Below, piece after piece: positions 6,732-14,740 of a stretch of DNA of 28,464 nucleotides. Origin of the DNA: an uncultured Collinsella sp. (GTDB taxonomy: Bacteria > Actinomycetota > Coriobacteriia > Coriobacteriales > Coriobacteriaceae); NCBI GenBank assembly GCA_900757185.1, contig CAAEMX010000022.1:1-28464 (forward strand), read 5' to 3'. Positions within the stretch are counted from its first letter, which is position 1; every line of letters begins with the position of its first letter. The notes beneath the pieces were generated by a model. The model saw only the letters and a list, made by a program, of their open reading frames with translations, made no database searches and was not told the origin of the DNA. The position numbers and the translations under genes are program-made.

Positions 6732-7757
6732 TTAGTTAAGGCGCTCCACAAAGAAATCTGCCATGGAGAGGAACAGCTCGCGTGCGTGCGGATCAAGCTC
6801 AACGTTCTCGATGGCCGCTTTGGCCTTAGCGGTCAGGTCGAGCGCGTAAGTGTGGGCGTAATCGATGGAGCCGGTTTCCTGGAAGATCTCCATGGCGCGT
6901 GCGAGCTGTGCGGGATCATCGGTGCCCGAGGAAAGAATCGTCTCGACCTCGTCGTGGTGGCGCTCATCAGAGAGGGCGTGTACGGCGACAAGCGTGCGCT
7001 TGCCCTCGGTGATGTCGGTACGGAAGTCCTTATTGGCGGCTTCCTTGGTGCCAACAAGGTTGAGCAGATCATCTTGGATCTGAAAGGCAAGACCCGTGTG
7101 CAGGCCAAAGGTGCGCAGCGCCTCGATTTGCTTATCGCTGCCGCCGCCAATAATGGCTCCGGCGGCAAGTGGCGTCGCTCCGCTGTAAAACGCGGTCTTG
7201 TGCGTCGCCATGTCCAGGTAGTCATCAACCGAGATATCAAAGCGCTCATCACGGACCCAACCCAGGTCGAGCGCTTGACCCTCGATGGTGCGGACGATCA
7301 TCTCGGTAAGCTCGTGGAGCACGCGCAGCTTCACGTCGGACTCCAGCGTGGGGTCGTCGAGAACCGTCTTGGTGACCATGGTGAGCGCCAGGTCGCCACA
7401 ATTGATGGCAAGCCCCGTGCCCTCGGTAAGGTGCATGCAGGGCTTGCCTCGACGAAGCTGTCCGTTGTCGGCGATGTCGTCGTGGATCAGCGCGCCCGAC
7501 TGGAAATGCTCGATGGCTGCCGCGGCGCTGCGGGCACTCTCAAAGCTACCGCCCACTGCGGTTGCGGCGAGCATGCAGATAAGCGGGCGGTGGCGCTTGC
7601 CGGCGTTGGCCGTAAAAGCCGAGAGCGGCGCGTACAGGTAGCGCTCGATATCGGCAGAGGTCGCCTGTCCGTCAAAGAACGTGGCCAGATAGTCGTTAAT
7701 CTGGTCAAAGTGCTGGGCTAAAAAGCTGGTAAACGGACTGGACACGGGTTCTCGCAT
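6732..7757 (-). CDS. Polyprenyl (isoprenyl) diphosphate synthase
   Basis: A 341-aa trans-isoprenyl diphosphate synthase, which adds IPP to allylic diphosphates to make the precursors of quinones or carrier lipids. Visible family motifs are GKRHRP (53-58), the first Asp-rich motif DDIAD (93-97) followed by RRGKP, and the second Asp-rich motif in FQIQDD (229-230). The second motif reads DDLLN, with Asn in place of the last Asp. Product chain length (FPP, GGPP or longer) cannot be told from the sequence. The start at 7757 has only a weak AAGAAAGA ribosome-binding site. The gene lies between the PG-binding gene and the PTS gene, all on the minus strand, with gaps that allow separate promoters. 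Confidence 0.9.
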   Translation of the reverse strand: MREPVSSPFTSFLAQHFDQINDYLATFFDGQATSADIERYLYAPLSAFTANAGKRHRPLICMLAATAVGGSFESARSAAAAIEHFQSGALIHDDIADNGQLRRGKPCMHLTEGTGLAINCGDLALTMVTKTVLDDPTLESDVKLRVLHELTEMIVRTIEGQALDLGWVRDERFDISVDDYLDMATHKTAFYSGATPLAAGAIIGGGSDKQIEALRTFGLHTGLAFQIQDDLLNLVGTKEAANKDFRTDITEGKRTLVAVHALSDERHHDEVETILSSGTDDPAQLARAMEIFQETGSIDYAHTYALDLTAKAKAAIENVELDPHARELFLSMADFFVERLN

Positions 7758-7768
7758 TCTTTCTTAGG

Positions 7769-7800
7769 TTGCATTGATGCAATATGCAGACAACATATTG
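7769..7800. promoter_or_regulatory. Two dyads upstream of the prenyl synthase gene
   Basis: TTGCATTGATGCAA (7769-7782) is a near-perfect 14-bp palindrome. The overlapping CAATATG (7780-7786) and CATATTG (7794-7800) form a perfect 7-bp inverted repeat. They lie just upstream of the prenyl synthase start on its template side, in the expected promoter region. They could be operators; no regulator can be named. Confidence 0.35.
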
Positions 7801-7870
7801 CCACATCAGGGCGTTTGGCGCGGCAGTTTTGGCGATTTAGGACAACGGGCGTGCGTTTGATGGAGCGCGC

Positions 7871-10321
7871 CTAAATCAGCCCAAAATGCTCGAGTGCCGC
7901 AACGACACCGTCGTGATCGACGGTGTCGGTCACGTAATCGGCCTTATCCTTGAGATAGTCCGGCGCATTGCCCATGGCGATACCGACATCGACGGCGTTC
8001 ATCAGCGAGACGTCATTGCTGGCGTCGCCGATGCCGTATACGGTTCCGTGGTGGGGATCGAGGGCGTCGAGTACAGACTGGATGCCCCCACGCTTCGTGC
8101 ATTCGCGGGGCGAGATTTCGGTTACCTCGAGTTCGAGCTCGTTAAAGCACAACAGCGGCTCAAGTGCCTTATCTTGAGCGATGTGGTTGGCGAGCGATGT
8201 AGACATCAAGATCTTGTAGGCACTGTAATGTTGCAGCTGCGTGACTGCGTCGCCCAGGGTGCGCGCGTATCCGGGGGCATCGGGGGCATCGGCACTCATG
8301 CGCACGACGCCGTTGAGGCCCTCAAAGCGGATGACTTCGCCCGACTGCTCAAGATAGGGGGCAAGACGCAGCAGCATACTGGGCGTCATCGACAGATCGC
8401 GAATTGCGTGTCCGTTGATCTCAGCGTAACCGCCCGCAAGACAGACGATGCCGGTCCAGGGCAGCTCAAGAAGTTTGGGGTGGATGCAACTGAGGGTGCG
8501 CCCTGTGCAGATAAACGCCATATTGCCCTTGGCGACAAAATCACGGATGGCTTGCGAGACCGCTTCATTGGGATAGGGGGAGAGGTCTCGCTCGCTCTCG
8601 GGAAGCTCTTGTGCCACTCGAGGGTCTTGCCAGGCGAGTGTTCCGTCGATATCGAAGAAGCAGATATCGCCGCGCTTATGGGCTGCGCTGGCGGCAGGGG
8701 AGGCCGAGGTGGTGGACACAAATCCCGGCTCGAGGCCCATGATCTGGTCAAAATGCTCTTTAACGCGGGGAACGGAGATGCCAATAATCACCTGGGCGGT
8801 CTTGCCCGTAATGATGAGGCCCTTGGCGCCCACCGCGACAAACGACGCATTATCTGCAACGATGGAAGGGTCTGCGACCTCGACGCGCAGGCGCGTGGCG
8901 CAGTTGGTTGCGCCCACGATATTGCCAACGCCACCTAAAAGCTGAATTACCCGCTCAGCGAGGACGTGATCTTGATCGGATTGAATACTGACCTCGCCAT
9001 TGGGAGATTGCTCTTTGGCAAAGCCGCTTCCCGTTAAACGATCGATTGCCGCGCGATTGGAGACATGATCCTCGCGGCCCGGCGTCTTAAGGTCATAGAC
9101 CAAGATGAGTGCTCGAAAACTAACAAAAAAGATGAGGCTAAAGGCAAGACCGATACCGAGCGCCAAAAGGTAGGAGCCGGCATGCATTCGCATGAGTGGG
9201 ATGAAGTTGAAGGCCGTCATTTCCATGAGACCGCCCGAGAAGATGCCGACGATGCCAAAGAAGTTCATGGTCATGGCAAGGCAGGAGGACAGGACGGCGT
9301 AGAGCAAAAAGAGTCCGGGATAGGTGAACATAAAGAGAAACTCGAGCGGCTCGGTGACGCCGCAGACCACCGAGGCGACGATGGCGGGCAAAAGGATGAC
9401 CTTAAGGCCGGCGCGGCGTTCGGGTTTGGCGGTGAAATAGAATGCTGCCGCGATGGCGGGAAGGCCAAAGAGCTTGCCCCAGCCGGTGGCGGTAAAACCT
9501 GCCCAGGGCGCAAGTTCATTTAAAGGGCGCGTGCTATGGGAGAGAATGGGGAGCAGGTTGGTCCACGTGGCGTAAATACCGTCGTGAATGACCAGATTGT
9601 CGTAATAGATGGGCATATAGAGCAGATGGTGCAGCCCCATGGGCTCGAGCGCTCGTTCTAAAAAGACAAAGATGCCCACGCCAAAGGGACCGACGCCCGC
9701 AAGTGCGTGGCGCAGCGTTTCGGTCACAGCGTATGCGAAGGGCACGATGGCGGCCGAGATAGCGGCAAGGGCAAACACGGCAAAAAAGCTGATGAGGTAG
9801 ACCAGCGAGGAACCCGAGAAGGTGCCGAGCCAATCGGGAACCTTGGCATCGTAGAAGCGGTCATGGATGGCGACGACGGTTGCCGATACCGCCAGCGGGC
9901 CGATAATGCCGGTGTCGAGCGTCTTGATGCCGTCGATGATGGTGATGCCGCTGGCGGGGGTCAAAAACGACGGATACTTAAGCCCAAGGTTGTCGCCGCT
10001 CAGCTTGATGATCTCGCTCAAAAAGAAGCAGAAGGCAAAATAGGCCACGAGCGCCTCGAGGCAGCAGCGTGCCGGTTGCTTTTGGGCAAGGCCGATAGGC
10101 AGCGCTACGGCAAAAAGGAGCGGAAGACGTTTAAAGACCGTCCACGAGCCGCGCTGAATGATGCTCCAGAAAACGTACCAGGGGGTTCCGTATATGGCAA
10201 GATCGCCGACGATGTCGACGGTTGTTGCGAGAGCGGAGACGCCGACCATGAGGCCTGATATAGAAAACAGCATGGCGGGCGCGAACATTGCCCCGCCAAA
10301 GCGTTGGATTTTTTGCAGCAT
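7871..10321 (-). CDS. PTS EIIC-EIIB fused to a HAD phosphatase
   Basis: An 816-aa fusion protein. I place the start at 10321 (MLQKIQRFGGAMFAPAML) because GAAAGGAC precedes it; an in-frame start at 10381 would add 20 residues without a good ribosome-binding site. Residues 1-430 form the EIIC membrane domain of the glucose/glucoside family (RFGGAMFAPAM start, ALEPMGLHHLLYMPIYY, GVTEPLEFLFMF), closest in style to MalX. Residues 440-530 are EIIB, with phosphocysteine C474 in GATNCATRLRVEV. Residues 548-816 are a Cof-type HAD hydrolase: FFDIDGT (D557, D559), FICTGRT and GIGDASNDVSLM. The protein could transport and phosphorylate an alpha-glucoside and then dephosphorylate it. No EIIA is in the window. 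It is divergent from gntR and shares its operator motif. Confidence 0.9.
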   Translation of the reverse strand: MLQKIQRFGGAMFAPAMLFSISGLMVGVSALATTVDIVGDLAIYGTPWYVFWSIIQRGSWTVFKRLPLLFAVALPIGLAQKQPARCCLEALVAYFAFCFFLSEIIKLSGDNLGLKYPSFLTPASGITIIDGIKTLDTGIIGPLAVSATVVAIHDRFYDAKVPDWLGTFSGSSLVYLISFFAVFALAAISAAIVPFAYAVTETLRHALAGVGPFGVGIFVFLERALEPMGLHHLLYMPIYYDNLVIHDGIYATWTNLLPILSHSTRPLNELAPWAGFTATGWGKLFGLPAIAAAFYFTAKPERRAGLKVILLPAIVASVVCGVTEPLEFLFMFTYPGLFLLYAVLSSCLAMTMNFFGIVGIFSGGLMEMTAFNFIPLMRMHAGSYLLALGIGLAFSLIFFVSFRALILVYDLKTPGREDHVSNRAAIDRLTGSGFAKEQSPNGEVSIQSDQDHVLAERVIQLLGGVGNIVGATNCATRLRVEVADPSIVADNASFVAVGAKGLIITGKTAQVIIGISVPRVKEHFDQIMGLEPGFVSTTSASPAASAAHKRGDICFFDIDGTLAWQDPRVAQELPESERDLSPYPNEAVSQAIRDFVAKGNMAFICTGRTLSCIHPKLLELPWTGIVCLAGGYAEINGHAIRDLSMTPSMLLRLAPYLEQSGEVIRFEGLNGVVRMSADAPDAPGYARTLGDAVTQLQHYSAYKILMSTSLANHIAQDKALEPLLCFNELELEVTEISPRECTKRGGIQSVLDALDPHHGTVYGIGDASNDVSLMNAVDVGIAMGNAPDYLKDKADYVTDTVDHDGVVAALEHFGLI

Positions 10322-10363
10322 GTTTTGTCCTTTCAGACAGCCGCACGCTTGCGTGGGTAAAAC

Positions 10364-10385
10364 GTTTAAACAATTTCTCATTGTA
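10364..10385 (-). promoter_or_regulatory. PTS gene promoter and GTTTAAAC operator
   Basis: Read on the minus strand, a good -10 box TACAAT (10385-10380) is followed by TTGTTTAAAC, whose palindrome GTTTAAAC lies at 10364-10371 around the expected transcription start. The -35 region is weak. The same 10-mer lies near the promoters of gntR, the ABC binding-protein gene and malQ. Confidence 0.55.
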
Positions 10386-10486
10386 GAGGACTGGCGAAGC
10401 GGCTTCGCCGACGGTTTTTACATGAGCGGGGTCTGAACGCGGGGGCGACCGTCAACGGTTAAATATTGGTGCTTTACCGATAGGCG

Positions 10487-10515
10487 GTTTAAACAACCCC
10501 AAGAAATGCTATCGT
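10487..10515 (+). promoter_or_regulatory. gntR promoter with GTTTAAAC operator
   Basis: GTTTAAAC (10487-10494) overlaps the expected -35 position of a promoter whose -10 is probably TATCGT (10510-10515). The ABC operon upstream region has the same arrangement: an operator, about a dozen bases, then TATCGT. Position over the -35 suggests autorepression. Confidence 0.5.
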
Positions 10516-10548
10516 GCCTAGCCATACATATTCATTAGAGGTGAAACA

Positions 10549-11268
10549 ATGCCAAAAGCGATTTATGAAGGAATCTACCGCGAGATTCGTTCGCGCATTA
10601 TCAACGGAACCTATGCGTTCCAGGAGATGCTGCCGACCGAGGCCGAGCTGACCGCGGAATTCGGATGCACCCGAAATACCGTCCGTCGAGCACTTGCCAT
10701 GCTGGCCGACGAGATGTACGTACAGCCCATTCACGGCAAGGGCGTGCGCGTCATTTGGCTTAAAGGCGAAACCGATATGCTGGGCGCGCTCGAGGAAGTC
10801 GAGTCGTTTGGCGAGTTTGCAAAGCGCAACAATGCCGTTGCATCGACGGACGTTAAGTCTTTTGAACATCTGGTCTGCACCGAGCAACTATCTCGTCGTC
10901 TGGGCTTTAAGGTGGGCGAGAAGTTGATTCGCGTGGTGCGCGTCCGTAGCCTTAACGGTAATGCTCGCCAGGTGGATCACGGCTATTTTCTGGAGTCGAT
11001 CGCCAAAGGCCTGACGCCCGAGATCGCCGCAAGGTCAATTTACGACTATCTGGAGCACAAGCGCGGCGTCAAAGTGATGGCGAGCCGTCGTACGGTGAGT
11101 GTCGAGCTCGCCAACGATGAGGACTGCAGCTACTTGGACCTTGGTAAGTACAACTGCGTCGCCGTCATGGAGAGCCAGTCGTACACCTCGGACGGCATCT
11201 TGTTCGAGGTCACGCATGCCCGCACGCATCCTGAGATCTTCCACTACCGCGTCAACTCCAAGCGATAG
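10549..11268 (+). CDS. GntR-family regulator (HutC/UTRA type)
   Basis: A 239-aa transcription factor. Residues 1-75 are a GntR winged helix: IYREIRSRIINGTYAFQEMLPTEAELTAEFGCTRNTVRRALAML, shown here as separate parts IYREIRSRIINGTY, LPTEAELTAEF and TRNTVRRALAML. Residues about 95-235 fit a UTRA effector-binding domain, as in sugar-phosphate responsive members such as TreR. GAGGTG before the ATG supports the start. It is divergent from the PTS-HAD gene and upstream of the ABC operon. The shared TTGTTYAAAC sites make it the best candidate regulator of both transporters and malQ, probably with a phosphorylated sugar as inducer; this is inference. Confidence 0.9.
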   Translation: MPKAIYEGIYREIRSRIINGTYAFQEMLPTEAELTAEFGCTRNTVRRALAMLADEMYVQPIHGKGVRVIWLKGETDMLGALEEVESFGEFAKRNNAVASTDVKSFEHLVCTEQLSRRLGFKVGEKLIRVVRVRSLNGNARQVDHGYFLESIAKGLTPEIAARSIYDYLEHKRGVKVMASRRTVSVELANDEDCSYLDLGKYNCVAVMESQSYTSDGILFEVTHARTHPEIFHYRVNSKR

Positions 11269-11306
11269 CCGGCTAGCTCGCAGCCTGACGAGACTCAAGC
11301 CCTCAA

Positions 11307-11361
11307 AGAGAAAGCGCCCGGTCAAACCGACGATGCATCGGCTTGACCGGGCGTTTTCTCT
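11307..11361. terminator. Intrinsic terminator after gntR
   Basis: A long stem pairs AGAGAAAGCGCCCGGTCAA with TTGACCGGGCGTTTTCTCT, with one mismatch, and an inner CCGA/TCGG stem. The arms contain A and T runs, so it could act in both directions. It separates gntR from the ABC operon. Confidence 0.85.
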
Positions 11362-11454
11362 GCATTCGATAACAATTAATTGTTTATACAAAACTTGTCA
11401 AGTATCAAGTTGAAATTACCGTTCACCGAAGTTTTTCTACCGCTCTAGTAATAC

Positions 11455-11551
11455 TTGTTCAAACAACTAGCCAAATAGCGTATCGTACTAATCAGCAAAA
11501 GGGGCAAAGTCCCCGAGCCAATCTCCGAAGGCGGCGGCAAAGGGTGCCGCC
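11455..11551 (+). promoter_or_regulatory. ABC operon operator, -10 box and leader hairpins
   Basis: TTGTTCAAACAA (11455-11466) is the variant operator of the proposed regulon, followed by a likely -10 TATCGT (11481-11486) spaced as in the gntR promoter. The leader then has two small hairpins, GGGG/CCCC (11501-11514) and GGCGGC/GCCGCC (11530-11551), before the ribosome-binding site. The region between the gntR terminator and 11455 is AT-rich with no gene. Confidence 0.5.
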
Positions 11552-11574
11552 ACGGTGTGAAAGGGTGGATTGTA

Positions 11575-12891
11575 ATGAAGAACGAAATGAGCAGAAGGCA
11601 GTTCCTGGGCTTTGCTGGTTCCGCGGCTGCGGTTCTTGGTCTGGGTCTCGTGGGCTGCGGCGGTTCTGCCGGCTCCGGCTCCTCTGCTTCTGGTGACGCT
11701 GCCGAGGTCTACTTCCTCCAATTCAAGCCCGAGGTCGACAAGGAGTGGAAGGAGATCGCCAAGGCCTATAAGAAGGAGAAGGGCGTCGAGGTCAAGATCG
11801 TGACCGCCGCCTCCAACACCTACGAGGAGAAGCTCAAGTCCGAGATGTCCAAGAGCTCCGCTCCGACCTTGTTCCAGGTCAACGGCCCCACCGGTCTTAA
11901 GAACTGGAAGGATTACTGCGCCGACCTGTCCGATACCAAGCTCCGCGGTGAGCTCATTGACGACTCCCTGGCTCTGCAGTCCGATGGCAAGGATCTGGGT
12001 ATCGACTGGGTCCAGGAGAGCTACGGCATCATCTACAACAAGCAGCTGCTCGAGAAGGCTGGCTACAAGGCCGAGGACATCAACTCCTTCGACAAGCTGA
12101 AGGCTTGTGCCGACGACATCCAGGCCCGCAAGGACGAGCTTGGTGTCGAGGGTGCCTTCACTTCTGCCGGCATGGACGACTCCTCCAGCTGGCGCTACAC
12201 CACCCACCTCGCCAACCTCCCGCTCTACTACGAGTTCGAAAAGGAGCACAACCAGGAGGACGACGAGATCAAGGGCGAGTATCTCGATAACTTTAAGCAG
12301 ATCTTTGACCTGTATATCACCGACTCCACCTGCGATCCTTCGCAGCTTGCCTCCAAGACCGGTGACGACGCTACCAACGAGTTCGCAACCGGTAAGGCCG
12401 TTTTCTACCAGAACGGCTCTTGGGCCTACGCCGACCTCACCAAGGCCGGTATGACCGACGACCAGCTCGGCATGCTGCCGATCTACATCGGCGTCGAAGG
12501 CGAGGAGAACCAGGGCCTGTGCTCCGGCGGCGAGAACTACTGGTGCGTGAGCTCCCAGGCTTCCGAGGATGCCCAGAAGGCCACCGAGGACTTCATGTAC
12601 TGGTGCGTCACCTCTGACACCGCTACCAGCATCATCGCCGACAAGATGGGTCTGACCGCTCCGTTCAAGAGCGCCAAGGAGACCACCAACGTCTTCTCGC
12701 AGCAGGCCGTTGCCATGGCCAAGGACGGCAAGAAGACCGTCGCTTGGGACTTCGTCTACATCCCCTCTGAGGAGTGGAAGAAGAACCTCAAGCAGGCTCT
12801 CATCGCTTATGCTGCCGACAACACCAAGTGGGACGGCGTCAAGAACGCCTTCGTCGATGGTTGGAAGACCGAGAAGGCTGCTTCCGAGTAA
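11575..12891 (+). CDS. Sugar ABC transporter substrate-binding lipoprotein
   Basis: A 438-aa extracytoplasmic solute-binding protein of the carbohydrate CUT1/MalE type. The N-terminus has a twin-arginine motif (SRRQFLG) and a lipobox LVGC with lipidated Cys28, then a Gly/Ser linker, so it is an exported membrane-anchored lipoprotein, probably by Tat. The body has MalE-like elements such as YGIIYNKQLLEKAGY and FATGKAVFYQNGSWAY. I chose ATG 11575 from the GAAAGGGTGG ribosome-binding site; a GTG 18 nt upstream overlaps that site. It is first in an operon with two permeases and an ATPase. Context (GntR, MalQ, GlgP) suggests maltose or maltodextrin as the ligand, but the substrate is not proven by sequence. 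Codon usage is strongly biased, which fits high expression. Confidence 0.92.
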   Translation: MKNEMSRRQFLGFAGSAAAVLGLGLVGCGGSAGSGSSASGDAAEVYFLQFKPEVDKEWKEIAKAYKKEKGVEVKIVTAASNTYEEKLKSEMSKSSAPTLFQVNGPTGLKNWKDYCADLSDTKLRGELIDDSLALQSDGKDLGIDWVQESYGIIYNKQLLEKAGYKAEDINSFDKLKACADDIQARKDELGVEGAFTSAGMDDSSSWRYTTHLANLPLYYEFEKEHNQEDDEIKGEYLDNFKQIFDLYITDSTCDPSQLASKTGDDATNEFATGKAVFYQNGSWAYADLTKAGMTDDQLGMLPIYIGVEGEENQGLCSGGENYWCVSSQASEDAQKATEDFMYWCVTSDTATSIIADKMGLTAPFKSAKETTNVFSQQAVAMAKDGKKTVAWDFVYIPSEEWKKNLKQALIAYAADNTKWDGVKNAFVDGWKTEKAASE

Positions 12892-12922
12892 GCAGTTGCT
12901 GCCCAAGCTATCTGATTAGCGA

Positions 12923-12958
12923 CAGGGGGCGGGCAGACGTTGGTTTGCCCGCCCCCTG
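12923..12958 (+). other. Intercistronic stabilising hairpin
   Basis: CAGGGGGCGGGCA (12923-12935) pairs perfectly with 12946-12958 around a 10-nt loop. No T tract follows; a ribosome-binding site (GAAAGGA) does. As between malE and malF in other bacteria, such a hairpin could protect the upstream binding-protein mRNA and lower downstream expression. Confidence 0.7.
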
Positions 12959-12978
12959 CATATTGAAAGGACCCTTCT

Positions 12979-13833
12979 ATGGGCAAAGCACTCAAGCGCT
13001 GGTGGCCGCTCTTTATGCTGCCCACGTGCCTGGCGTTTATGATCGGGTTCGTGATCCCCTTTATCCAGGGTTTCTATCTCTCGTTCTGCCAGTTTATTAC
13101 CATCAATAACGCGCACTTTGTCGGTATCGAGAACTACGTGCGCGCGCTGTCCGATCCGCAGTTCTCCACGTCGTTCTTCTTTACTGTGGCGTTTGCCTTC
13201 CTGTCGACGGTGCTCATCAACGTGATCGCGCTGGCCATTGCGCAGGCGCTCACTCGCAAGGCGCTCAAGGGCACCAACATCTTCCGTACGATTTTCTTTA
13301 TGCCTAACCTGATCGGCGGCATCGTGCTGGGCTACATTTGGCAGATCCTGATCAACTGCCTGCTCTCCAACGTGGGCGCCCAGCTCATCGCACTTAACTC
13401 TGCTGCTGGCTTCTGGGGCCTTATCATCCTGACCCTGTGGCAGCAGGTCGGCTACATGATGATCATCTACATCGCTGGTCTGCAGTCCATTCCGTCCGAC
13501 TACATCGAGGCCGCCAAGGTCGACGGTGCCACGGCATGGCAGACGTTTTGGAAGGTTAAGATCCCTAACCTGATGCCGACGATTACCATCTGCCTGTTCC
13601 TGTCCATCACCAACGGCTTTAAGCTGTTCGATCAGAACCTCGCCCTTACCGGTGGTGCCCCCGCGCACTCCACCGAGATGCTCGCCCTGAACATCTACAA
13701 CACGTTCTACTCGCGTGCCGGCATCGCATGGCAGGGCATTGGCCAGGCCAAGGCGGTTATCTTCTGCATCCTGGTCGTAGCCATCTCTATGATCCAGCTT
13801 AAGGCCACGAGGTCCAAGGAGGTGCAGCAGTAA
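12979..13833 (+). CDS. Sugar ABC transporter permease (MalF-type)
   Basis: A 284-aa inner-membrane permease of the MalFG/binding-protein-dependent family with about six hydrophobic segments. The ATPase-coupling EAA loop is at about residues 174-200 (YIEAAKVDGATAWQTFWKVK). It is shorter than E. coli MalF, as usual for Gram-positive and actinobacterial CUT1 permeases. GAAAGGACCC precedes the ATG. Its stop codon overlaps the next start by one base (TAATG), so the two permeases are translationally coupled. It is the first of the two permeases served by the upstream lipoprotein and downstream ATPase. Confidence 0.93.
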   Translation: MGKALKRWWPLFMLPTCLAFMIGFVIPFIQGFYLSFCQFITINNAHFVGIENYVRALSDPQFSTSFFFTVAFAFLSTVLINVIALAIAQALTRKALKGTNIFRTIFFMPNLIGGIVLGYIWQILINCLLSNVGAQLIALNSAAGFWGLIILTLWQQVGYMMIIYIAGLQSIPSDYIEAAKVDGATAWQTFWKVKIPNLMPTITICLFLSITNGFKLFDQNLALTGGAPAHSTEMLALNIYNTFYSRAGIAWQGIGQAKAVIFCILVVAISMIQLKATRSKEVQQ

Positions 13834-14672
13834 TGAAACGCGATAAGGTTATCAACCGCGCGCTCTCGATCTTCTTTACGATTCTGTCGCTCGCATGGAT
13901 CTACCCCGTGTTTATGATTGCGCTCAATTCCTTTAAGAAAGCGACCGCAATCAGCACCACCACGGCGTTCGATCTGCTCACGCCCGAGACGTTCAACGGT
14001 CTCGCAAACTACGTGCACGCTCTTAACGAGCAGGGCTTTGCCTCGGCGTTTATGTACTCGCTCATCATCACGGTCACGTCGGTCGTTCTGATTTTGGTGT
14101 GCTGTTCCATGTGCGCTTGGTACGTAGTGCGCGTCAACAGCAAGATCTCGAACTTCTTCTATTACCTGTTCGTCTTTTCGATGGTCGTGCCCTTCCAGAT
14201 GCTCATGTTCACGCTGTCCAATTTGGCGGACCGCATCGGCTTCAACACGCCGTTTAACATCTGCTTTATCTACCTTGGCTTTGGCGCGGGCCTGGCGGTC
14301 TTTATGTTCGCCGGCTTTGTAAAGAACATCCCGCTCGAGATCGAAGAGGCGGCCATGATTGATGGCTGCAACCCGGTCCAGGTGTTCTTCAAGATCGTCC
14401 TTCCCATCATGAAGCCCACCTATCTTTCGGTCGGCATTCTCGAGACCATGTGGGTCTGGAACGACTATCTGCTGCCCTACCTTACGCTCGACTCCACCAA
14501 GTACAAGACCATTCCTATTTTGATCCAGTACTTCCGCGGTGGCTACGGCCACGTCGAGCTCGGCCCCATGATGGCCTGCATCATGATGGTCGTTGTCCCC
14601 ATCGTCGTCATGTACATCCTCTGCCAGAAGTACATCATCGACGGTGTGGTGGCAGGTGCCGTCAAGGGCTGA
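13833..14672 (+). CDS. Sugar ABC transporter permease (MalG-type)
   Basis: A 279-aa inner-membrane permease, partner of the preceding one. The EAA coupling motif is at about residues 168-195 (EIEEAAMIDGCNPVQVFFKI), followed by the usual LPIMKP and a W-N-D-Y-L-L-P segment typical of MalG/UgpE-type permeases. The start overlaps the previous stop. Membrane segments are evident at the N-terminus (FFTILSLAWIYPVFMIAL) and throughout. Together with the MalF-type protein it would form the channel for the sugar delivered by the lipoprotein. Confidence 0.93.
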   Translation: MKRDKVINRALSIFFTILSLAWIYPVFMIALNSFKKATAISTTTAFDLLTPETFNGLANYVHALNEQGFASAFMYSLIITVTSVVLILVCCSMCAWYVVRVNSKISNFFYYLFVFSMVVPFQMLMFTLSNLADRIGFNTPFNICFIYLGFGAGLAVFMFAGFVKNIPLEIEEAAMIDGCNPVQVFFKIVLPIMKPTYLSVGILETMWVWNDYLLPYLTLDSTKYKTIPILIQYFRGGYGHVELGPMMACIMMVVVPIVVMYILCQKYIIDGVVAGAVKG

Positions 14673-14697
14673 TGCCGTAACTGTTTTGCAAGTTTCT

Positions 14698-14722
14698 GCG
14701 GCGCCCCTCAGCGCGGCGCCGC
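14698..14722 (+). other. Intercistronic hairpin before the ATPase gene
   Basis: GCGGCGCC (14698-14705) pairs perfectly with GGCGCCGC (14715-14722). No T tract follows; the ribosome-binding site of the ATPase gene lies just after it. It probably modulates mRNA stability or relative expression rather than ending transcription. Confidence 0.55.
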
Positions 14723-14740
14723 GTATCGAAAGGTAGAGAC

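Noticed and set aside
10393..10420. Terminator-like GGCGAAG/CTTCGCC hairpin followed by TTTTT
   Set aside because: No plus-strand gene ends there, and the hairpin and T run are separated by several bases. It is probably part of the divergent promoter region, so I did not list it.
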